Shown here piece by piece: positions 1-6,080 of a stretch of 28,644 nt of DNA. Every line of letters starts with the position of its first letter. Positions within the stretch are counted from its first letter, which is position 1. Under the pieces are notes generated by a model, which had not been told where the DNA came from, searched no databases, and was given only the letters and a program-made list of their open reading frames with translations. This stretch comes from an uncultured Oscillospiraceae bacterium (lineage in GTDB: Bacteria > Bacillota > Clostridia > Oscillospirales > Oscillospiraceae): assembly GCA_910583885.1 (NCBI GenBank), contig CAJUAC010000032.1, positions 1-28,644 on the forward strand, written 5' to 3'. The position numbers and the translations under genes are program-made.

Positions 1-66
1 GTCTTCTGGATATCCTTTTCCCTTGAATTTCAAATGCTGTTGCCCTGGCTTTTTCTGCTGCCCCCC

Positions 67-95
67 TTGACTTTTTCGGGAAAGTGGGGTATGAT
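67..95 (+). promoter_or_regulatory. Sigma-A promoter of the ylxM-ffh operon
   Basis: A -35 hexamer TTGACT (67-72) and a -10 hexamer TATGAT (90-95) are separated by exactly 17 bases. The predicted start lies about 40 bases before the ylxM ATG. Bases 1-66 upstream show no convincing feature. Confidence 0.8.
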
Positions 96-142
96 AAGCA
101 AGCTTGTAAAGCACAGCCGCTTTACACAAAGGAGGCAGCAGC

Positions 143-508
143 ATGAAAAACCAGACCTACCGCATGACCATGCTGTTCGATTTTTATGGCGATCTCCTGA
201 CCGAGCGGCAAAAGGAATTTTTTGACCTCTATTATAATGAGGATCTCAGCCTGTCTGAGATTGCGGAGAACAGCGGCATCAGCCGCCAGGGTGTCCGGGA
301 CGTCATCGTCCGGGCGGAGGGGGTTATGCAGGACATTGAGGACAAGACCGGCCTCATCCGCCGCTTCCTCCAGATGCAGACCCACATCGCCGCCATCCAG
401 AATGCCGCCGCAGAGCTGAAAACCATCAACTACCGGCAGTATGAGGACCGGCGCATCGACGCTCTGGCCGACACGATCTCCCTGTCGGCCCAGGCACTGA
501 AAGAGTAG
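143..508 (+). CDS. ylxM: YlxM/p13-like helix-turn-helix protein (UPF0122)
   Basis: This 121-residue protein matches the small UPF0122/YlxM family, almost always encoded just upstream of ffh in Firmicutes and thought to modulate signal recognition particle function. A sigma-70 region 4-like helix-turn-helix is visible at about residues 20-60: LTERQKEFFDLYYNEDLSL followed by EIAENSGISRQGVRD. The C-terminal half is a charged helix. The ATG at 143 follows AAAGGAGG (128-135) at ideal spacing. The stop lies 16 bases before the ffh GTG, so the two are co-transcribed from the promoter at 67-95. Length is normal for the family. The exact role in targeting is not settled. Confidence 0.93.
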   Translation: MKNQTYRMTMLFDFYGDLLTERQKEFFDLYYNEDLSLSEIAENSGISRQGVRDVIVRAEGVMQDIEDKTGLIRRFLQMQTHIAAIQNAAAELKTINYRQYEDRRIDALADTISLSAQALKE

Positions 509-524
509 GAAGGAGTGAGAGCCA

Positions 525-1913
525 GTGGCATTTGAAGGCCTTTCCGAAAAACTGAATGCCGCGTTTCGGCGCCTGCGCGGCAAGGGGCGCATCACCGAGG
601 CCGATGTCAAGGAGGCCATGCGTGAGGTACGCCTGGCCCTGCTGGACGCTGACGTCAGTTATAGCGTGGTCAAGGACTTTGTGGCCAAGGTCACTGAGCG
701 CGCTGTCGGCACGGATGTGCTGGAGAGCCTGACCCCCGCCCAGCAGATCATCAAAATCGTCAACGAGGAGCTGACCGCCCTCATGGGCGGCGGCAACGAG
801 AAGTTGTCCATGGCTTCCCATCCCCCCACGGTCATCATGATGGTGGGCCTCCAGGGCGCGGGCAAGACCACCAACGGCGCCAAGCTGGCCGGATATCTGA
901 AAAAGAATCTGGGCAAGCGCCCGCTGCTGGTGGCCTGCGACGTGTACCGCCCTGCCGCCATCAGCCAATTGCAGGTCGTAGGCGGCCAGTTGGATATCCC
1001 CGTGTTCGCGCTGGGCCAGGTCAACCCGGTCCAAATCGCCCAGCACGCTGTGCGCCACGCCCGGGACAACGGCTATGACACCGTGCTGCTGGACACCGCC
1101 GGCCGCCTCCACATTGATGAGCAGCTCATGGAGGAGCTGAAAAAGATCAAGGGTGCGGTCCAGCCCAATGAGATCCTGCTGGTGGTGGATGCCATGACCG
1201 GCCAGGACGCGGTCAGCGCGGCCACCGCCTTTGACGAGGCGCTGGGCATCGACGGCGTCCTGCTGACCAAGCTGGACGGCGACGCCCGGGGCGGCGCAGC
1301 CCTCTCCATCCGGGCCGCTACCGGCAAGCCCATCAAGTTCGTCGGCACGGGTGAAAAGCTGGATATGATCGAGCTCTTCCACCCGGAGCGTATGGCCTCC
1401 CGCATTTTGGGCATGGGCGATATGCTCTCCCTGATTGAGCGGGCCGAGCAGAGCTTTGATGAGAAAAAGACAGCTGAGCTGGAGGCGAAGCTGAAAAAGA
1501 ACCGCTTCACCCTCTCCGACTACATGGAGCAGATGAACCAGCTGCGCAAAATGGGCGATCTCAGCCAGCTGGCGGGCATGATGCCAGGCCAGATGGGCAA
1601 GCAGATGGCTGGCGCGCAGATTGATGACAAGCTCCTCAACCGCCAGGAGGCCATTGTCCTGTCCATGACCCCCAAGGAGCGGGAGAACCCCGGCCTGCTG
1701 GACGCCAGCCGGAAAAAGCGCATAGCAGCCGGCTGCGGCCTGGAGGTTTCCGATGTCAACCGCCTGCTCAAGCAGTACGAGCTGATGCTCCAGCTCACCC
1801 GGCAGCTCTCCAAGGGCAGGATGCCTTTGGGCCTGGGGAAGATGCCCAGCCTGGGCAAGCTGGGCGGCATGGGGAAGATGCATGGCTTTGGGCGGAAGAA
1901 GCGCCTGAAGTAG
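525..1913 (+). CDS. ffh: Signal recognition particle GTPase Ffh
   Basis: Ffh (SRP54) binds SRP RNA and signal sequences of nascent membrane and secreted proteins and hands ribosomes to FtsY at the membrane. The 462-residue protein has an N-terminal helical domain (1-85) and a G domain with P-loop GLQGAGKTT (108-116), DTAGR (190-194) and TKLDGD (around 248). A methionine-rich M domain with LSDYMEQMNQLRKMG and a basic GMGKMHGFGRKK tail follows. The start is a GTG at 525 behind AGGAAGGAG. One small oddity is Asn at 117, where most Ffh proteins have Thr (GKTTT). Length is typical. It is translated from the ylxM operon. Confidence 0.98.
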   Translation: MAFEGLSEKLNAAFRRLRGKGRITEADVKEAMREVRLALLDADVSYSVVKDFVAKVTERAVGTDVLESLTPAQQIIKIVNEELTALMGGGNEKLSMASHPPTVIMMVGLQGAGKTTNGAKLAGYLKKNLGKRPLLVACDVYRPAAISQLQVVGGQLDIPVFALGQVNPVQIAQHAVRHARDNGYDTVLLDTAGRLHIDEQLMEELKKIKGAVQPNEILLVVDAMTGQDAVSAATAFDEALGIDGVLLTKLDGDARGGAALSIRAATGKPIKFVGTGEKLDMIELFHPERMASRILGMGDMLSLIERAEQSFDEKKTAELEAKLKKNRFTLSDYMEQMNQLRKMGDLSQLAGMMPGQMGKQMAGAQIDDKLLNRQEAIVLSMTPKERENPGLLDASRKKRIAAGCGLEVSDVNRLLKQYELMLQLTRQLSKGRMPLGLGKMPSLGKLGGMGKMHGFGRKKRLK

Positions 1914-1993
1914 CCCGCCACATAGTCAAAAATGCGCCAGCATTTGTGATACAACAATTGATTATCAAAAGAAAATTTTGGAGGAAACACATC

Positions 1994-2233
1994 ATGGTTA
2001 AGATCAGACTGCGCCGTATGGGCGCAAAGAAGGCCCCCTTCTACCGCGTAGTGGTTGCTGACAGCCGCTATCCCCGGGATGGCCGTTTCATCGAGGAAAT
2101 CGGCACCTACAACCCCTGTGTCGCCCCCGCAGAGATCAAGATCGACGCCGAGCGCGCCCGCGAGTGGATCAAGACCGGCGCACAGCCCACTGACACTGTC
2201 CGCACCCTGCTTAAGAAGGTCGACGTACTCTAA
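1994..2233 (+). CDS. rpsP: 30S ribosomal protein S16
   Basis: The 79-residue product starts MVKIRLRRMGAKKAPFYRVV, the hallmark N-terminus of bS16, a primary-binding 30S protein needed for early assembly. The reading frame is open to 1946, but the ATG at 1994 is chosen because GGAGG (1980-1984) lies just upstream and it fits the family N-terminus. An 80-base AT-richer gap separates it from ffh and could hold a secondary promoter, though no clear one was seen. Its stop overlaps the next ORF in a TAATG arrangement. Confidence 0.98.
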   Translation: MVKIRLRRMGAKKAPFYRVVVADSRYPRDGRFIEEIGTYNPCVAPAEIKIDAERAREWIKTGAQPTDTVRTLLKKVDVL

Positions 2234-2250
2234 TGGAGACAGGGCATGGC

Positions 2251-2481
2251 ATGAAGGACTTGCTGCTCTACATCGCCAGGAACCTGGTAGAAAACCCCGA
2301 CGCCGTCTCTGTCACGGAGGTGGAGGGGGAGCAGGAGCTGACGCTGGAGCTGCGTGTCGCCCCCGACGACATGGGCAAGGTAATCGGCCGGCAGGGCCGC
2401 ATTGCCAAGGAGATCCGTACTCTGGTCCGCTCCTGCGCCCAGCGTACCGGCCAAAAAGTTTCCGTTGATATTGTGGACTAA
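2251..2481 (+). CDS. khpA: KH-domain RNA-binding protein KhpA (YlqC)
   Basis: This is a small single-KH-domain protein of about 76 residues. The RNA-contacting GxxG loop is seen as GKVIGRQGR inside the family block RVAPDDMGKVIGRQGRIAKE. KhpA pairs with KhpB (Jag/EloR) in Firmicutes and binds many RNAs, affecting cell elongation. An in-frame ATG at 2233 overlaps the rpsP stop. The ATG at 2251 is preferred because it gives the usual MKDLL/MKELV-type N-terminus, but translational coupling from 2233 is possible and would add six residues. In Bacillus this gene sits between rpsP and rimM; here a terminator follows directly and rimM-trmD-rplS are absent. Confidence 0.93.
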   Translation: MKDLLLYIARNLVENPDAVSVTEVEGEQELTLELRVAPDDMGKVIGRQGRIAKEIRTLVRSCAQRTGQKVSVDIVD

Positions 2482-2490
2482 GCATACAAG

Positions 2491-2520
2491 GCCTCCCCTG
2501 GCCCTGCCGGGGGAGGCTTT
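2491..2520 (+). terminator. Hairpin ending the ffh operon
   Basis: The arms GCCTCCCC (2491-2498) and GGGGAGGC (2510-2517) form an 8-bp GC-rich stem, followed by only three T residues (2518-2520). The position 10 bases after the khpA stop supports a terminator despite the short T-run. Confidence 0.7.
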
Positions 2521-2563
2521 AAGCTGCCCTCACAACCTTTTTGCAGAAAAGCCCGGGTCCCTA

Positions 2564-2592
2564 TTGTGAAATCAGGGGCATTATGCTACAAT
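2564..2592 (+). promoter_or_regulatory. Sigma-A promoter of ychF, extended -10
   Basis: TTGTGA (2564-2569), a 17-base spacer and TACAAT (2587-2592), with TGC directly before the -10 giving an extended -10 element. The resulting leader to the ychF ATG is about 150 nt. No known riboswitch was recognised in it. Confidence 0.75.
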
Positions 2593-2751
2593 AACCCCAT
2601 TGCATGGGCCCTTTTCTTGCACAAAATTTCCGGGAATGGGGCTGCTTCACCGATGTCCAGCAGGCCATCACCTGATAAAAATGCCAGGATGGTGCAGCAG
2701 CCACCATGTAAACGCCATAAATACTTGAACAATCAGGAGGTAGTGGGAACT

Positions 2752-3843
2752 ATGAAACTTGGCATCGTGGGCCTGCCCAATGTGGGCAAATCGACCCTGT
2801 TTAACGCCATCACCAACGCCGGCGCGGAGAGCGCCAACTATCCCTTCTGCACCATTGACCCCAATGTGGGGATGGTTGCTGTGCCGGATGCGCGGCTGGA
2901 TAAGCTCTCGGAGATGTACCATCCGAAAAAGACAACCCCGGCAGTCATCGAATTCGTGGATATTGCCGGCCTTGTCAAGGGGGCCAGCCGGGGGGAGGGC
3001 CTGGGGAACAAGTTCCTTTCCAACATCCGCATGACAGACGCCATCGTCCATGTGGTCCGCTGCTTTGACGATGAGAACGTCATCCATGTGGAGGGCGGCG
3101 CGGACCCCCTCCGGGACATCGACATCATCGACCTGGAGCTGATTATGGCCGATGTGGAGATGGTCGAGCGCCGCATTGACAAGGCGCAGAAGGCCGCCAA
3201 GGGTGACAAGAAATTCCTGCGGGAGGTGGAGGTCTTCCAGGGCCTGCTGGCCTGGCTCAACGACGGCAAGGCCGCCCGGGCCTATGGATGCAGCGAGGAT
3301 GAGCGCGCCCTGATCGCCACCAGTGACCTGCTCACTCTCAAGCCGGTCATTTACGCCGCCAATCTGGATGAGGAGGGCTTCGCCGCCTGCCAGGATATCC
3401 CCTACTACCAGCAGGTCGCTGGCCGGGCCCAGGCGGAGGGTGCCCAGGTGATCCCTGTATGCGCAAAGCTGGAGGCGGAGATCGCCGAGCTTCCAGCGGA
3501 GGAGAAGTCCATGTTCCTGGAGGATCTGGGCATAGCGGAGAGCGGGCTGGACCGGCTCATCAAGGCCAGCTATGATCTGCTGGGCCTGATCTCCTACCTG
3601 ACCAGCGGTGAGGACGAGTGCCGGGCCTGGACCATCACCCGGGGCACCAAGGCCCCCCAGGCCGCCGGGAAGATCCACACCGACTTTGAGCGGGGCTTCA
3701 TCCGTGCTGAGGTCATCGCCTATGACGACCTTATGGCGGTGGGCTCCATGGCCGCCGCCCGGGAAAAGGGTATGATCCGCTCTGAGGGGAAGGAGTACGT
3801 GGTCAAAGATGGGGACATTATCCTGTTCCGGTTCAATGTGTAA
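2752..3843 (+). CDS. ychF: Redox-regulated ATPase YchF (Ola1 family)
   Basis: YchF/Ola1 is a conserved Obg-related P-loop NTPase that prefers ATP and associates with ribosomes. The 363-residue product starts MKLGIVGLPNVGKSTLFNAI, with the Walker A motif GLPNVGKST at 7-15, the DIAGLVKGAS switch II region at about 69-78, and the C-terminal TGS domain (AWTITRGTKAPQAAGKIHTD and onward) ending DGDIILFRFNV. The frame is open back to 2566, but the ATG at 2752 behind AGGAGG (2735-2740) matches the family start. Length equals the usual 363-366 residues. It is monocistronic behind its own promoter. Confidence 0.97.
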   Translation: MKLGIVGLPNVGKSTLFNAITNAGAESANYPFCTIDPNVGMVAVPDARLDKLSEMYHPKKTTPAVIEFVDIAGLVKGASRGEGLGNKFLSNIRMTDAIVHVVRCFDDENVIHVEGGADPLRDIDIIDLELIMADVEMVERRIDKAQKAAKGDKKFLREVEVFQGLLAWLNDGKAARAYGCSEDERALIATSDLLTLKPVIYAANLDEEGFAACQDIPYYQQVAGRAQAEGAQVIPVCAKLEAEIAELPAEEKSMFLEDLGIAESGLDRLIKASYDLLGLISYLTSGEDECRAWTITRGTKAPQAAGKIHTDFERGFIRAEVIAYDDLMAVGSMAAAREKGMIRSEGKEYVVKDGDIILFRFNV

Positions 3844-3844
3844 G

Positions 3845-3880
3845 GGGCAGGATCCTATGAGGAACGATCGCCCCCTGCCC
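3845..3880 (+). other. Hairpin after ychF without a T-tract
   Basis: GGGCAGG (3845-3851) can pair with CCTGCCC (3874-3880) just after the ychF stop. There is no T-run, so it may be only a 3'-end stabilising hairpin or partial terminator. The next gene begins 45 bases later and may be partly read through from ychF. Confidence 0.35.
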
Positions 3881-3924
3881 TCCCCCCTTGGGGCGGCGGG
3901 CAGCCTGTTGGAAACGGAGGCATC

Positions 3925-4617
3925 ATGAGGCGCTTCCCAATCCTGGACGCCTGGCGGAGCCTGGCTATCCTGTTGATGATTGTATACCATTTCCTATACG
4001 ATCTGTATATTTTCGGCGTATTATCCGCCAGCCAGCTGTTTTCCACACCGCTGAACATCCTGGAACGGTTTATCTGTTGCAGCTTTATCCTGTTGGCCGG
4101 GGCCTGCGCAAGGTTCTCCCGCAACAACATACGCCACGGCATTGTGGTGCTGGTATGCGGTACGGCGGTGGAGCTGGGGGCCCTGGTGGGCGGGCAGGTG
4201 ATCCGTTTCGGTATCTTGCAGTTTATGGGTATCTCTATGGTGCTCTACCACTTCCTGGGAAAATACGTGCAAAGATGGCGGCCTGGCATCCTGGCTGCAA
4301 CAAGTGCCGCCCTCTTTCTCCTGACGGGTTGGTGGACGGGGGCAACCCCGGTCCCCGTAGGATGGCTCTATCCGCTGGGGTTCACCGCCCCCGGCTTTTA
4401 CAGCGCGGACTACTTCCCGCTGCTGCCTTGGTTTTTCCTGTTTTTGATTGGGACCGTCTTGGGCGGCTGGTGCCTCCGGCACCAGGAGAACCGGCTGCTC
4501 ACCAGATCCCTGCCCGGCGTGCTCACCTGGCCTGGGCGGCACAGCCTGCCCATCTATGTCCTGCACCAGCCGGTGCTGTACGGGATCAGCTACTTAATTT
4601 GGGGGATGAAGGGATGA
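3925..4617 (+). CDS. DUF1624/HGSNAT-like multi-pass membrane acyltransferase
   Basis: The 230-residue, very hydrophobic protein resembles the heparan-alpha-glucosaminide N-acetyltransferase catalytic domain family (DUF1624, PF07786), membrane proteins thought to move acetyl groups to extracytoplasmic acceptors. The signature start ILDAWRSLAILLMIVYHFLYD carries Asp8, Arg11 and His22, as in this family and in related OafA-type acyltransferases. About six to seven membrane segments follow, for example 49-63, 72-88, 120-137 and 165-182. The substrate is unknown. The ATG at 3925 follows GGAGGC. Its stop overlaps the next gene (ATGATGA), implying translational coupling with the Nudix-DUF523 protein. 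Confidence 0.85.
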   Translation: MRRFPILDAWRSLAILLMIVYHFLYDLYIFGVLSASQLFSTPLNILERFICCSFILLAGACARFSRNNIRHGIVVLVCGTAVELGALVGGQVIRFGILQFMGISMVLYHFLGKYVQRWRPGILAATSAALFLLTGWWTGATPVPVGWLYPLGFTAPGFYSADYFPLLPWFFLFLIGTVLGGWCLRHQENRLLTRSLPGVLTWPGRHSLPIYVLHQPVLYGISYLIWGMKG

Positions 4618-5534
4618 TGAACTATACCCTGTGCTACCTGGAAAATGAGAAGCAGGAGTACCTGATGCTCCACCGGGTAAAAAAGAAAAACGATATCAAC
4701 CACGACAAGTGGATTGGGGTAGGCGGCAAGTTTGAGGAGGGCGAGAGCCCCGAGGAATGCGTTTTGCGGGAAACCCTGGAGGAGACAGGCCTGACGCTGA
4801 CGGACTACCGTTTCCGCGGGATCGTCACATTCGACTGCGAGGGCCTGGAAACCCAGTACCTCCACCTGTTCACCGCCACCGGCTGGACCGGGGAGCTGGC
4901 GGAGTGCAGCGAGGGGGATCTGGAATGGGTCGGGAAGAAAGCAGTTTACAACCTGCCCATCTGGGAGGGGGACCGGATTTTCTTCCGGCTCCTGGAGGAT
5001 CCGGACAGCCCCTTTTTCTCTTTGAAGATGTGCTATGATGCCAATAACCGGCTCACCTATGCAGCCCTGGATGGCAGGGAGCTCCCGCTCAAGGAGAAGC
5101 TGCTGGTCTCCGCCTGCCTGCTGGGGCGGCCCTGCCGGTATGACGGCGGCAGCAACCTCATCCCGGAGGTGGAGGCGCTGGGGCAGCGTTATGAGCTGAT
5201 CCCCATTTGCCCGGAGCACTTGGGCGGCCTGCCCACCCCCCGTACCCCCTCCGAGCGGGTAGGAACCCGTGTCCTCTCCAAAGCCGGGGCGGATGTGACG
5301 GCGGCATTCCATACTGGGGCAGAGCTTACCCTGGAGGCTGCCGTGATGCACGGTGTCGGCAAGGCCCTGCTGAAGGAGCGCAGCCCCTCCTGCGGTTGCA
5401 CATGTATCTACGATGGGACCTTTACCGGGCAGGTGGTACCTGGCCAGGGCGTGACGGCAGAGCGCCTGGCCAAGCATGGGATCAGGCTCTACAGTGAGGG
5501 CCAGATAGAAGGGCTCCTAGGGGCATCGGAATAA
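4614..5534 (+). CDS. Nudix hydrolase fused to DUF523/TudS-like domain
   Basis: This 306-residue protein joins two domains. Residues 1-150 form a MutT-like Nudix hydrolase with the box G38-x5-E44-x7-R52-E53-x2-E56-E57-x-G59-L60, the Mg-binding site that cleaves nucleoside diphosphate-X substrates. Residues 162-303 form a DUF523 domain: SACLLG (Cys168), RPCRYDG (Cys174), ICPEHLGG (Cys199) and KERSPSCG (Cys260). The best-studied DUF523 protein, TudS, is an iron-sulfur 2-thiouracil desulfidase, and these cysteines are candidate cluster ligands. Both modules acting on modified nucleobases or nucleotides suggests clean-up of damaged or thiolated pyrimidines; that is inference. The start ATG at 4614 (or 4617) overlaps the upstream stop behind GGGGGATGAAGGG. 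The frame extends to 3888 only by overlapping the acyltransferase. Confidence 0.9.
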   Translation: MMNYTLCYLENEKQEYLMLHRVKKKNDINHDKWIGVGGKFEEGESPEECVLRETLEETGLTLTDYRFRGIVTFDCEGLETQYLHLFTATGWTGELAECSEGDLEWVGKKAVYNLPIWEGDRIFFRLLEDPDSPFFSLKMCYDANNRLTYAALDGRELPLKEKLLVSACLLGRPCRYDGGSNLIPEVEALGQRYELIPICPEHLGGLPTPRTPSERVGTRVLSKAGADVTAAFHTGAELTLEAAVMHGVGKALLKERSPSCGCTCIYDGTFTGQVVPGQGVTAERLAKHGIRLYSEGQIEGLLGASE

Positions 5535-5546
5535 GAAAATATAGAC

Positions 5547-5587
5547 GGCTGGCCTGGATACCCTTTCCAGGCCAGCCGCCTTTTCCT
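5547..5587 (+). terminator. Intrinsic terminator after the Nudix-DUF523 gene
   Basis: The 11-bp perfect stem GGCTGGCCTGG (5547-5557) / CCAGGCCAGCC (5567-5577) is followed by GCC and then TTTTCCTT. It isolates the next RNA/slipin region from upstream transcription. Confidence 0.85.
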
Positions 5588-5639
5588 TCTGTCAGAGAGT
5601 TCGCAACTTTTTTTCCGTGCATTTCCCGCCATTTTTTGG

Positions 5640-5771
5640 TAGCCTATTCCTGCAAGGCCGCTGATGCCTGTGATTGGGAAGCCTTCACTGCGGTGCGCGA
5701 GGATGTTCCAAAGCGTATGCCAGCAGGCCTTGCGGGATGGCAGCGCTGAAAAGCGTGGGGTTCAACTCCCC
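5640..5771 (+). other. Structured gene-free stretch with a long-range stem and a T-arm-like hairpin
   Basis: No plausible protein is encoded, but pairing is dense. CCTGCAAGGCC (5649-5659) pairs with GGCCTTGCGGG (5726-5736) as an 11-bp stem with one G-U pair, extended by GCC (5642-5644) with GGC (5739-5741). CGCT-GAAA-AGCG (5744-5755) is a GNRA tetraloop hairpin. GGGG (5757-5760), loop TTCAACT, CCCC (5768-5771) fits the consensus TTCRANY of a tRNA T-loop. This region may be the 5' part of the same RNA as the Y-RNA-like core that follows, or a separate element. No convincing promoter was found between 5588 and 5640. Confidence 0.45.
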
Positions 5772-5845
5772 GGAAGAATCGCGGGTTCAAATCCCGCCGT
5801 GCGCCGGAAGGCGTATCGCCAAATGGTTTGGATATTGCAGATCCG
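5772..5845 (+). ncRNA. Y-RNA-like (YrlA-type) permuted tRNA mimic, core
   Basis: The order is T-arm, acceptor-like stem, D-arm: a circular permutation of tRNA, as in the tRNA-mimic module of bacterial Y RNAs. T-arm: GCGGG (5781-5785), loop TTCAAAT, CCCGC (5793-5797). Acceptor-like stem: GTGCGCC (5799-5805) with GGCGTAT (5810-5816), seven pairs including two G-U, closed by a GGAA tetraloop (5806-5809). D-arm-like: CCA (5819-5821) with TGG (5829-5831), loop holding the paired GG (5825-5826) typical of D-loops. Flanks can pair where the anticodon stem would be: AAT (5777-5779) with ATT (5834-5836), and GGA (5772-5774) with TCC (5842-5844). Bacterial Y RNAs normally partner Ro60/Rsr, not seen here. 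Transcript ends are unknown. Confidence 0.6.
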
Positions 5846-6065
5846 CGCCCTGTGCGTGGAGCCATCAAGACGCTTTACGCGCTCCCCCCGCCAGCAGGGG
5901 CCCCTGGGCATCCTGCGGCAATGGCCGCCCGCCCTGCCTGGCAGCGGACCCCATGCCTGCGCAGCCCGGGCCAGAGGCCTGTGCCTTCCGCCTGCGCCGC
6001 GCCGCACGGAAGCTGCCAGCCGCGAGGTGTCCATGGGGGAGCGCAAACGCCAATCCAACTCTTAC
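5846..6065 (+). other. GC-rich leader between the tRNA-like RNA and slipin
   Basis: This 220-base stretch holds no believable gene. Several hairpins are possible, such as GGAGC/GCTCC around 5857-5885 and CTTCCG/CGGAAG around 5987-6014, but none has a T-run. It is probably the slipin 5' untranslated region or the 3' part of the upstream RNA. I recognise no riboswitch class in it. Confidence 0.3.
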
Positions 6066-6080
6066 AGGAGGGTGACTGAT

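Noticed and set aside
3888..4613. Upstream extension of the Nudix-DUF523 frame
   Set aside because: It overlaps the complete acyltransferase gene in another frame. The Nudix family start is at 4614/4617 with a coupled ribosome site.
5692..5806. A conventional or selenocysteine tRNA (8-bp pairing GGTGCGCG with CGTGCGCC, T-arm and a TCA in a hairpin loop)
   Set aside because: The spacing to the D-arm is far too long, the anticodon stem has a mismatch, the variable arm is missing and there is no CCA. The permuted fold explains the T-arm better.
5824..5839. Sigma-54-like promoter match (GG, 10 bases, GC)
   Set aside because: It coincides with the D-loop GG and flanking stem of the RNA and the -24 box fits poorly, so a chance match is more likely.
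5664..6080. N-terminal extension of the slipin frame by 139 residues
   Set aside because: It reads through the tRNA-like RNA (the peptide contains the tRNA T-arm translation GSNPAV), lacks a ribosome site, and family proteins start at 6081.
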